DNA from: Smittium culicis
Lineage: Eukaryota; Kickxellomycota; Harpellomycetes; Harpellales; Legeriomycetaceae
DNA: 17,649 nt
Assembly (NCBI GenBank): GCA_001970855.1
Contig: LSSN01002289.1
Coordinates: 1 to 17,649, forward strand
Direction: 5' to 3'
Below are positions 1 through 9,553 of the stretch, one piece after another. Every line of letters starts with the position of its first letter. Position 1 is the stretch's first letter. Position numbers and translations under genes: made by a program. A model generated the notes under the pieces. It made no database searches. It saw only the letters and a list, made by a program, of their open reading frames with translations, and had not been told where the DNA came from.

Positions 1-2096
1 TTACAATTGAAATTTTAGTATGGTTTATTAATAAAAATACTCTACTTAAGCCCTTAAACCACGATAAGGTATTTTATTCTTAGAAGAATATAAATAAATA
101 AATAAATAAAAGTTATTTTTATTGGCAACCTGAAATAGCAATGACATTTCTTTGATAATCAAAAATTTTCAGATTTTGATATTTAAACAACCTTTACAAA
201 CAACTGGTACATAAAAAAATATTATAACAACATTACAAGTAATTAAGATATACGCTCTAATTCTACATTGGATTGATTTAAAAAAAATAAAAATTTTTTT
301 CAAGATAACTGAAATTTTAGAGCAATATAATTCATGAATATAAGAGGCCTTAGAAAATTTTTAACAGCTTTATTCTATTGTAAAAATTCTCAAAGAAAAT
401 TTCTTAAAAAATTATTCGTGACTCGAGAAAAAAGTTTTTTGAGGCATAAAAGTATATGCCAAATTTGATTTTGGTGCACTATATGTCTTCTAAAGTTAAA
501 TTAAGTTATTCCAATCGACAAAATATATTTTCCAAAAGTTCAAATACTAATTCAAAACCTCATAATTTATTTTTTTATTTTTTTAGAATTTTAAACTTTA
601 TAAAATTAATAAATTTTCTAGAATCTTATATAGAGTATTACCTATATTATCGAATCATTAGAAATTAATACATATTTACTTAACCTCGATCTCTATAGCA
701 CCATTTATTATTATTATATAAATTATTATCATTAACCTTCATATAATTGATTCTTTAATCTCTTTAAATATATATTTATTCTTATAATGACACATAACAC
801 TATCAAAAAATGCAAACTGATAATTATCACTAACATAATTAGGAAAAAATAAAAAAAACTTTATAAGCGTAAATATTATAATAATAGACGATTTTTAGCT
901 TAAAAATAATAAATACTTCGAATATTTATTAATTTTTTTTAAATTTTAAAGCCCTATATTGATTTTATATCAAAAAGAAAGAAATTTTTTTACTACATGT
1001 TTATTAGATGAAAAAAAAATTGTAAACAGATTATTTTACTTTTTAACTAAATTAACTAGCATAAATTAAATATAATATTTATGTTAGCCCAACTCATTTT
1101 GTTATAAAATCACATAAAGACAATACATGTAGTAATGTCAAATATAACTCATTACTACAAATATTCCAATTACATTTAATACTATTTCTTCCCAAAAAAT
1201 TAAGATTTTTTAAATAACATTTATAAATACAAACATAAATCAAATTAATGGGAAAAAAACAAATTTAAACATGTGAAATTCACCTTTAATTACATTTTAT
1301 AAAGAGAATCTGTAAATTCAAAGAGAAAACGAAAGTATAACAAGATCGAATAACCATACAGTTGAGTTAATTTATAAGGAGAGAAAATTAAATAATTTAA
1401 TTTTATAGATATAATTTTGAATAAATCAAGGAAAAGTATGTGATGAAATTTAAGATATGGTATATAAAGATAACTAAACGACGAAGTTGGAGCCGGGACA
1501 TAAAAAAATATAAAAAATAAAAAAACTATTTTTGATAAAAGATCCCATGGCTTAATATAAAATAATTATTATATTCTAATTAAAGTTTTTTTGGTATAAA
1601 AAGTAGTGCACTTAAAACTCGTATTCACTATATTTTTATTGCTTGAAACTATTATCAATTAATATATTTTATTAGTAGCATAGCTTTTCCCCTTCTTTTT
1701 ATTGAATTTATAAACTCTAGATAAACCCAAACAAAAGAAAGCTTTTAAATCTTGCTAATTCTTTTTTTTTTTCATAATTCTAAAGTTATTGAAAACGTAG
1801 CTTTACTCACCCTTAAATTCTTAATATAAAATATATATAGTAGTTGGTTTTACGACTACATAAAATTAAATACATTTTATTTGAATAAAATCAGTTTATT
1901 TATTTTATGGTGGAAATATAATAATTTTTATTTTAATCTTATATAGTTAATTATTAAATATTTTATAGCGCCAGAATTATATGTATGAAAATCGTTTGAA
2001 TCATTTACAACTAGAATCGGTTATTTTAGAAACTCGATTAAAATATTCAAAGATTCGAGTTGAAACTACTAGAATTTATTTTGGGTTATACTTGTG
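1..2096. other. AT-rich gene-free region
   Basis: I see no gene here. The longest ATG-initiated frame (456-668, 70 codons) is made almost entirely of the residues that A/T codons give (N, F, L, I, Y, K, S) and has no recognisable domain. No tRNA A/B boxes or rRNA-like segments were found by eye on either strand. The stretch is dominated by A/T homopolymers and may be upstream intergenic DNA of the protease gene plus decayed repeats. Confidence 0.6.
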
Positions 2097-2103
2097 TAAT
2101 CCT

Positions 2104-2203
2104 GGGGAAAAAAGTTTCCATCGCGTTTCTAATTTTTTTAAAAATTATCCAGGGTGATTTCATCAATCATATAAACTTTTTTAAAAATTAGTTTGAAAAC
2201 CCC
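2104..2203. repeat. Imperfect inverted repeat, MITE-like
   Basis: The two ends mirror each other. GGGG at 2104-2107 opposes CCCC at 2200-2203, and inside them CTAATTTTT (2129-2137) is the exact reverse complement of AAAAATTAG (2183-2191). The ends read roughly TAATCCTGGGG on the left and, on the other strand, TTACAGGGG on the right. A TA next to a CAGGGG-type terminus resembles Tc1/mariner-derived miniature elements. The arms are imperfect and there is no coding content, so this is a possible decayed element rather than a proven one. Confidence 0.4.
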
Positions 2204-2282
2204 TGTAAGTAGCGTTAATAATTTTATTAGTTTAATTAACTCTATTTAAATTTATCAAAAAAAAATTCCGGTTTTTTTTCAA

Positions 2283-2315
2283 TATTGAGTGATTCATTTT
2301 CGGAATCATTCAATA
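2283..2315. repeat. Hairpin-forming inverted repeat
   Basis: ATTGAGTGATTC (2284-2295) and GAATCATTCAAT (2303-2314) form 12-bp arms with one mismatch (G-T wobble as RNA) around a 7-nt loop; the flanking T/A pair extends the stem by one. No gene lies near enough to make it an obvious terminator. It may be the core of a small palindromic element. Confidence 0.55.
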
Positions 2316-2476
2316 AATTTTCAAAAGATACAGAATAGAAATTAAAGTTTTTACAATATATTACTTACATTCGAGCTCACTGGAAAATGATTTTATATAC
2401 AAAAAAAAAATTAACTATTAAATTATCAATATTCTATTGATCTGAATTGTATCGTATTGAGGATAATTAAGTTTGC

Positions 2477-2588
2477 ATTGAGTAAGTCGATTTAGACTCG
2501 AGTATAATCGCACTCAAGAGTCAAATAAAAGGTAACACGATGCTAGGCCAGCATCAATTGAGTAGGTATCGAGACCATATATTGGTCT
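2477..2588. repeat. Cluster of three short hairpins with an 80-bp direct repeat
   Basis: Three stem-loops occur within about 95 bp. The first is GACTCGAGT (2495-2503) against ACTCAAGAGTC (2512-2522), with a 2-nt bulge. The second is GATGCT (2539-2544) against AGCATC (2550-2555), perfect. The third is AGACCA (2572-2577) against TGGTCT (2583-2588), perfect. A direct repeat brackets the first two: ATTGAGTAAGTCGA at 2477 and ATTGAGTAGGTATCGA at 2557. The segment is less AT-biased than its surroundings. It could be a structured RNA, a decayed tRNA-like gene or an old repeat; no A/B boxes are recognisable. Confidence 0.4.
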
Positions 2589-2879
2589 AATATATACACA
2601 TGAAGTATACAAGCTAAGGATTTCAAGAATAACAATATTTGAATTCAAATATTAGATACAGCCCATTAAATGTGAATAAATTGGTAGCTACTTAATTATA
2701 ACTCCAGGCATTTACTAGATGATATTAAAAATAGATTCATCTATGCAGTGCCAAAAGCTATTAAATTTTGTTACCAATGATTATGTGTACTATTGTACTT
2801 TTAGCAGCGAGCTCTAGAAATTAAGCTTATGGTATAGCTTTCTACGTATACTAGTTAAAATTCACATATTTTGGCTTGA

Positions 2880-3076
2880 TTAACTCTTTCAGGGGTGGTT
2901 GGTTTTTTTTATAGCTACCAAAATTGACCAACCAAATGGCAAAATTATAATTAATGTTGATAAACATTATTTTATTGGCTAGTTTGTAAAATTACATTCA
3001 ATAGTAATTTATCTATTAAAGGCCTACCCAATTATGTTTTTTAAAAATTATAAGAGCGATAGCTCCTAATAGATCT
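2880..3076. repeat. ~195-bp MITE-like repeat, copy A (degenerate)
   Basis: The left end reads TTAACTCTTTCAGGGG (from 2880), matching the left ends of copies B, C and D. It is followed, as in B and D, by a GTTGG-T-tract-ACCA block, then a gACCAACCAAAT block and an AT-rich body. At the expected distance of about 190 bp the right end (about 3048-3076) only loosely resembles the other copies. An exact reverse complement of the left end, GAAAGAGTTAA, lies further out at 3167-3177, so the true right boundary may instead be there (298 bp). No coding capacity. Confidence 0.45.
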
Positions 3077-3288
3077 AAAAAAAGTTGTTAGGATACATAC
3101 CATTATCTAGTAAGGTAATATGTCTTATTTTCGATAAATAATGATATTTAAGATTAGCATTTTGGAGAAAGAGTTAATTCTAACATTGAGAATACTTACG
3201 ATTACAGGTAAGCCTAGTTCTATACAACTGATAGTAAAATTTTAGGTTAAATAAACAGTAATTTTATAGCTAAATAGCCTATTGTTTT

Positions 3289-3483
3289 TTCTCCTTTCAG
3301 GGTCGTTGGCTTTTTTTGAACTGCCATAATTATCCAACCATATTAAATTTATTAATTCAATGTAGAGCGATCATAACTTATTTGCTATAAACATTAATGC
3401 GTCCAATAAAAAATTTAATATGAATTTTATTATCCAATTATTTTTTTTAATAGGTTAAAGAGTGCTGGCGCCAGAAAAGGATA
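3289..3483. repeat. ~195-bp MITE-like repeat, copy B
   Basis: The left end CTCCTTTCAGGG (3291) continues into GTTGGCTT at 3305-3312, then TTGAAC..CCA..AT.ATC.AACC, an order also seen in copy D. The right end carries TTAAAGAGTG at 3455-3464, identical to copy C, and finishes near GAAAAGGAT (3474-3482), an imperfect inverse of the left end. The distance from left end to TTAAAGAGTG is 164 bp here and 165 bp in copy C. A perfect 10-bp palindrome, CTGGCGCCAG, lies at 3464-3473. The copy ends about 250 bp upstream of the protease ATG at 3731. No coding capacity. Confidence 0.6.
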
Positions 3484-3730
3484 ATTGTAATGTACAGTAG
3501 ATAACTATTTAACAGGCTATGAAATTGGCTGATCTGTTAATAATATTATTGGCGAATTGCGTCCAACTAAAACTAATGCTAAACAATTATAAATGAAATT
3601 TATTTTTGTTAATAATTGCGTATTTATGTGTATAATTTCTCACTATTTATTATTCTAATAGTTAAAGTATTATTAAAATTATCATTATATCTATTCCATT
3701 CTGATCATAATACATCATCTATATTCAAAA

Positions 3731-6700
3731 ATGGCAAATAACTGGATTTACGATATTGATAATTTTATTTTAGAGAGCACTCCATTCGAAATAGAAATTA
3801 GCCCTGACAGCAATGCATTTCCAGCAATATCTTTGATACACATTCGTTCTGGGCTCAGAATTGTTGTCTGCAAGACACCTGGCCCTTTATGCCAGCTTAA
3901 TATATTTGTTCCTACCATTACTTATAGCGACAAAGGGCTCCCACACACTCTAGAACATCGTAACTCATCATTTTCTAATTTTCTATGTTTATGTTCAATC
4001 AATATTTATTTTTTATTTGTTTTTAGTTATTTTCTGCGGTTCAAAGAATTTTCCGCATAGAGGTTACCTTGATGCTTTGGCTAATAAGTGTATATCGAAT
4101 GGAACTAACGCTTACACTGCACCTGATCATACTATGTACACCTTTGAATCTGCTGGAGAAGATGGAGTAATAAACACTTTGCCTGTCTTTTTAGACGGAG
4201 TTTTCAATCCTATTTTATCTGAAAGCCAATTTATTACTGAAGTCTATCACTATGATCAGTTTGGAAAGGAAAGCGGAGTGGTGTTTAGTGAAATGTCTTC
4301 TGTGGAAAATACCGATTTTGAGCTCTTAAACAACGAGTTAATAAAAACTCTATACGGATATAATTACCCTTATTATTACAATTATGGCGGCCTAACTTCT
4401 GAAATTGCTACTCTTACTAACTCTGAAATTTCTCAATATCATTCTCGGTATTATACTCCTCAAAGAATCTCAGTTTTATTAACTGGTGCTTTTAATATGG
4501 ATCTATCTAGACTTTTAAACGCCTTTACTTCTCACCCTCATGTTTTCCCTCAGAATATCACTAGTTATATTGGTAGCCCATTAAGCCCTCTTATTCCAAA
4601 ATACGACCAAAATCCCAAAATTTCTGACGTTCCCTTCCCTTCTGATAGCTCTGACTTGGGTATCATTGGCTTCGGTAATCAATTTTCCAAATTTATTCAA
4701 ATATAATAATTGTTTAATATTACCTATTCCTATTATATTTTTTATTCGTAATAACTTTCGTCTATTAATTTATTCGTATTTTTTTTTGAAACTTATTCAT
4801 ATTTAACCTTAATCTCATTCTATTTCGGCATTATATGTTTTATTACTTCGATTTTTTTTAGCATGGATCGGCCCTAGATTAACAGACACCAAATCAAGAC
4901 TCGCTTTAACTATACTTTTTCAATATTTGACCGAAACGTCTTCAAGTCCTCTAAATCAGAAATTTGTAGAACTTGTTGATCCTATAGCTAGCTATGTGGA
5001 TATTGAGCTTAGAGATTATGAGCCATCTTGTATCGTGATGACCTTTAACGGTGTTCCTTACAACGCTAAATCGAATTCCAGCAACAAATTATTCCAAGAT
5101 AAATTTTATTATTCAGAGCTAATTACTTGTCTTAGAAACTTATCATCAACCACTTTTAATGGCGATTCAAACGCTCTTTATAACACCGTTAAAAGATTTA
5201 TTATAGAATTCAAACTTCAAATCGAGAGAAACCCCATAGAAGAAGTTAATAACATTCTTCTTTCAAATTTGTTATCCAAATTCTATTCTCCCACCAATCA
5301 AAATCCTCAAACATCAATTGTAAACTTTGAAAAAAATTCTAAAGTCTTTACAAAATTAAATAGCCTGCTATCCGAGCCTGTAGAATATTGGGTCGCCCTT
5401 ATGAATGATTATCTTATTAACTCTAACTGCGTAATGGTAAAACTACATCCCGATACAAACTTAGGCGAAAAAATAACCAAGCAGTCTTTGGCTCGCTCCT
5501 CTGCTTTAGTATCAGGTATGACAGAAAGTGAAAAATCTAATCTAGCCTCTAAAATTAAAAGTGCCTTAGATGATAATAAAATAAACATCCCCCAGGATGT
5601 GATTTCGAAACTACCTGAAGTCCCTCCCACTACTTCTATACCTATATTACCATACTCTCAAAAAACATATTTTTTAGACTTCAATTATACCCCCTCATCC
5701 TCCGAAATACCTAAGGACGTATCTTCCAAACTGCCAAAGAAAGATTTATCATTCCCATTTAAATTTATTAGTGTTTTGGAATCAGATACTAGCTTTGTTC
5801 ATTTAAAGCTTTGTTTTGCTTTGACTGGATTGAATAACCAAATCAAACCTTTTTTGCCTCTTTTTACTTCTTTGTTTTTCAACACTAATTTGCTTATCCC
5901 TGCTAACACTCCCTTTGGTTCTGAGCCTGAAACTTCTTCTGAAACTTCTGAAAGACTAATTGATTATAAAGTTATAACTTCTTCTCTTGCTGATGTATTT
6001 GTGTCACATGATATATCTTTGGCTAATAGCTCTGATAGATTTTCTTGCTACCCTCCTTCTGAAATTATTAGTATTAATGCTAAAATTGAACCTGAAAAAT
6101 TTGATCTTTCATTAAGATGGCTAATTCAATCAATTGCATTTATGGAAAACTCAATAACAAGAGTATTAAGCATAGCTAAAAATCTTCTCTCACAAATAAA
6201 CGAAAGTAAAAGAAACGGTGACTATCTAATAAATTCCATCTCAACAAAATTATCGACTCTCAATACTGATTCCAATTCTCAGTTTGATTCAGATGCAAAT
6301 TTTAATGTTTTGAACTTTGGAAGCTCCATAGATTTGGCTGTCAGCATTTTTACTCAAGAAAAGCTTTTAAAAAAAGTGATTTCAGTCTTTGAAGATTACA
6401 TTAAAAAAAATCCAGATATTATTGATGACTCCGCATCGGACTCTGAATCTGACTCAGAACTAGACTCAGAATACTCTAGTGATCATTCTTGCTGCAGCGA
6501 TTCTGAAATTGAACCAGAAAGTGATTCCAACCTTGCTAAATCTAACACCAAACACTCATTTGATAAAACTCAAAATAGTTTGTCTACCACTGAAGTATCA
6601 AATCACGAGAATAAAAAACATAAAACTGCTAATAACCTTGAAAACAGAAATGAAAAAAATGAAAATTTAGAGGATAAATATTATGCAAAACTTATTGATG

Positions 6701-7782
6701 ATTTGTCGGTGGACACAGTCTTAGATTCTTTAGATCAAATAAAATTACATATGATGAAATTCTTTGAAACCAAATCTGAAAAGGTATCAGATTTTACTCA
6801 AATTGGAATTCCTAGATCGTCTAATATCTCTCACAAAGGTTATATATCCAAGTTAGTTAAAAATTGGCAATTCTTCTCACTAAAGCTAAGAGAAAAAATA
6901 GACGGAAAGTCTTTTTTGAAGCCCTCTTTTGCAGACTTTTCTAACAGTGAATTTAATTGCGAAATAGTTACAAGATTTGAAGATTTTCGAGACAATCTTA
7001 ATTCCAAAAACCAGGCTATTATTCCTTTTCCATTTCCCATAAAATTAAGATTTCCAAGTAATCTAAACAGCAATCCCAAAAAAAATGTCCATATCCCATC
7101 CCCAAGCCTATGCTCATCTTATTCTATCATGATTACGCATTGTAATGAACTAAAAACCATTAACTCTATGGGATTAAACAAGTCTGGCTCTATTGTTGAA
7201 ATTGAGGATATCTCGCTCAGAGTTTTAAGCGAGCTTCTTTCTCGAACAGATGGTCTTTTATACAATGTCGTCAGGGGTAAAGGGTACGCATATGACTGCA
7301 ATGTAATATTTTCTCCTTTAAAGAAAAATATATACATTACTTGTAGTGATGCCACTGATATCAAAATGGCATTTATATCTATTGGCGAGACGTTATTAGA
7401 GCTATTGGAAAATAAAGAATTTTGGATGAAATCAATCAACGACTTTGAAATTTCGCTAGCTAAATCAAACATATTATATGGTGAGTACTCAAGCATATCC
7501 TCACCTAGCAGTTTGCTTAGCAACTGTGTTTTTGCTAACCTACGTGGATTTTTGGATATCAAAGAGATGAATAGTTGGATTCAAAGAAATTTAGAAAGTG
7601 TAACAAACGAAAGTTTAAGAGGAGTCTTTGAAAAATACTTTACGAAATTTATTAATAAAGACCAGCAGTCAATAAATATTATATTGACACCCCCAATTGA
7701 AGGTACACCAAAACTACCTATCATCTTTGAAGGAAATAAATTTGGGTGGGAGTTTAGTTTATCTGATTTATCAGACTTTTGA
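3731..7782 (+). CDS. M16 family zinc metalloprotease (three exons)
   Basis: The exons are 3731-3959, 4027-4674 and 4862-7782, giving 1265 aa. This is an inverted-zincin peptidase of the M16C type, closest by memory to the fungal uncharacterised proteases S. pombe C3H1.02c and yeast YOL098C, which are about 1040 aa. The zinc motif HxxEH is HTLEH at residues 72-76, directly before intron 1; a third ligand is likely E165 in GVVFSEM. An M16 middle-domain stretch (TNSEISQYHSRYYTPQRISV) lies near residue 207, and a C-terminal-half signature (GLLYNVVRGKGYAY) begins near residue 1090. The N-terminus (MANNWIYDID) is not a mitochondrial presequence, so a cytosolic enzyme is more likely than a Cym1/PreP orthologue. 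The extra length comes partly from an acidic Ser/Asp-repeat and Asn/Lys-rich insert at about residues 814-897 (DNA about 6425-6675), probably a disordered loop. The start context AAAAATGG has A at -3. Substrate unknown; peptide degradation is inferred from the family. Confidence 0.93.
3960..4026 (+). other. Intron 1 of the M16 protease gene (67 nt)
   Basis: The donor is GTAACT and the acceptor TTTTTAG, with a CTAAT branch-like site in the middle. Splicing is phase 1 and joins CAT-C to TT-ATT, giving HTLEH-L-IFCGSKNFP, which matches the family pattern HTLEHLVFLGSKKYP. The intron therefore sits immediately behind the catalytic motif. Confidence 0.92.
4675..4861 (+). other. Intron 2 of the M16 protease gene (187 nt)
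   Basis: The donor is GTAATC and the acceptor TTTTTTTAG. Splicing is phase 1 and joins G to CA, producing GIIGF-A-WIGPRLTDT, which resembles the conserved IGWRGPRWDDFLTL-type block of this M16 subfamily. The unspliced frame stops soon after the donor, and the downstream exon is open from 4862, well before any in-frame ATG. Confidence 0.9.
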
Positions 7783-7848
7783 CTTTATTATAAAAAAATT
7801 TTTTAAATAGTTTATACTTAAACTTCATTAACTTAGTCTTCTTTGGAA

Positions 7849-7862
7849 AATAAATTAATAAA
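7849..7862 (+). terminator. Possible polyadenylation signals of the protease gene
   Basis: Two overlapping-range AATAAA hexamers (7849-7854 and 7857-7862) occur 67-80 nt after the TGA at 7780-7782. Fungal poly(A) signals are loose and this DNA is AT-rich, so chance occurrence is likely enough to keep confidence low. Confidence 0.3.
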
Positions 7863-8705
7863 GGCCATACTTTTAAATATTTTAATCTTAACCAATCAGC
7901 TAAAAGCCATACATTAATCACTAAAAAAAAAAAAATCTTATTTAGGACATTTTTCGTCTACAATAGCTAGTTTGCATCGCTGAAAAATTGAATTCTTTTT
8001 CCATCGATCAAAAATTTTGAATTTTTTATAATTTCGCGATGTATTTATTTCCTTTCGGTGGGTTTGGTATTCTTTAAAAAGATTTAGCTATACGATAGTA
8101 ATAGCTGTATACTTCATAGCTTTCAATGCGTTTTAATGAACGTGTACATTCGTATTAAATGATTAAATTATTTAGCTAGCAATTTTGCTACAAGTGAGAA
8201 AAGTTATTTCTTTATTATTGATATTTTAAAGAGTTTAATGCTAAAATAGACTGATTTTTATTAGTGTTCCAACCTTATTTAATTAAATGCAAAACTAAAA
8301 ATTCAAACAGTCGTGCTCCTAAATTTAGCTCTACCTTAATTATACTAGCTATAGATTTCAATATTTGAGAACATAAAAAGTATATTATATAACAGTTGAT
8401 TAATAGTTTTTCTACTGAGTATATTTGTGGTGTATAAAATGCTACATATATTGTATATTTTAAATAATACAACTTTATCTTGTCATTTAGCTCATAAAAT
8501 CAGAATGTCAAGATTTCTTCGAGAATACACTTTTCGGTAAGTCAGCAAATTAGAAGTTTTTCACACTACAACAATTTTATAAATAATAATAATAAAAAAA
8601 AAATTTTTTTTCCAAGTCACTTTCGCTAGCTTTAACTGTTAAAATTTCTCGTTAATTTTGATAAAGTAGAATATAAATATTTAAAAGTCGGATAAAGCCA
8701 GCAGA

Positions 8706-8726
8706 TTTTTTTTTTTTTTTTTTTTT
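8706..8726. repeat. T21 homopolymer
   Basis: An uninterrupted run of 21 T, followed at 8761-8772 by a second run of 12 T. Such A/T tracts exclude nucleosomes and are error-prone in sequencing, so the exact length is uncertain. Confidence 0.9.
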
Positions 8727-8946
8727 ACTAAATCGAACAAAGAAAAGATCTTTATTATTATTTTTTTTTTTTAGCGATGTGAACAAGCTTTTACTTTTGA
8801 AAAATATCCTACAAAACATTATTTTTACTGATTAGCACAAAATATTTTGTGTTGCTCGCTTTCAGACTTTGGGTTGATTGGTAAAACTAAATTTATTAGA
8901 TTAGATAAATACTTAGTTACTTCAATCAAAGGCAAAATAATAAGTC

Positions 8947-8967
8947 TTTTTTTTGGGGGGGGGGGGG
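8947..8967. repeat. T8-G13 homopolymer junction
   Basis: Eight T followed directly by thirteen G. The G run is exceptional in DNA this AT-rich. Confidence 0.9.
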
Positions 8968-9304
8968 TTTGTATTTGTAGTAAAGTATCTTGCAAAATTT
9001 AATGAAATTTGAAAAATTCAAGGTATAAATTTTCAATTTATTGTTATATCGTTTCAGCCAAACCGAATTTAATATGTATTTATATCTATGTTCAGTCTTA
9101 ATACACAGCAATGTTTCTTGGTGTATTTTTATCGAATTTACAAAGAGTTTTCTTCAAATAAAATGCGATGAAATTCGAAACAGATATTATATTCTAATTC
9201 TATTCTATAAAATAAAATAAAAAAAGAGATATATTTTTCGCAAAAGAAATTTTAAAGGTACTTGAACGGCGGAATGTTATTGAAAAATTTAAAAGTGCCA
9301 CAAT

Positions 9305-9321
9305 AGAGAGAGAGAGAGAGA
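9305..9321. repeat. (AG)n microsatellite
   Basis: Seventeen bases of alternating A and G, in the 3' flank of the RhoGAP gene. Confidence 0.9.
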
Positions 9322-9553
9322 TGAAAAAAGATTGAGAAACCATGCCACAAAAACAAATAAAAGTAGTTATATAAATTTTTTATATGATTATATTTAAGTA
9401 TAAATAATAGATATGGAAGGTCTAAAGAGTTTTTACATAAGATTTTGAGATTAACTAGCATTGTAAAAATCAAGAAAAAAAAGAAAAAAGAGCGAGATTT
9501 TTTTTTTTTGAATATAGTATTGAATGCTGATCTAGATAGATATAATGTGGATG

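Larger units (their letters stand above)
7783..9553. other. Convergent gene-free spacer
   Basis: This 1.77-kb spacer lies between the 3' ends of the protease gene and the RhoGAP gene. No frame in it has non-random composition, and no RNA gene was recognised. It holds long homopolymers (A13 near 7923, T21, T12, T8-G13), a GA microsatellite, and an imperfect long hairpin at 7975-8041 whose ends are CATCGC and GCGATG. Confidence 0.65.

Noticed and set aside
456..668. 70-codon plus-strand frame in the AT-rich left flank
   Set aside because: Composition is what random A/T codons give; no domain, no neighbours, weak context.
1440..1530. Box C/D snoRNA candidate starting GTGATGA
   Set aside because: A C-box match is present, but no CTGA D box follows at a suitable distance and there is no terminal stem.
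3167..3177. GAAAGAGTTAA as the definite right end of repeat copy A
   Set aside because: It is an exact inverse of the left end, but would make copy A 298 bp while the other three are about 195 bp; kept only as an alternative boundary.
3490..3620. Possible fifth partial copy of the ~195-bp repeat
   Set aside because: TTGCGTCCAACTAAAA resembles an internal piece of copy B (ATGCGTCCAATAAAA), but neither end motif is present.
4927..4929. An independent gene starting at the TTG codon at 4927
   Set aside because: The frame is open back to the acceptor at 4861, and the upstream residues WIGPRLTDTKSRLALTI belong to the M16 family, so this is exon 3 of one gene.
7975..8041. Long imperfect hairpin with CATCGC/GCGATG ends
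   Set aside because: Only the terminal 6 bp pair cleanly; the rest needs many gaps in A/T-rich sequence, so it is mentioned only within the spacer description.
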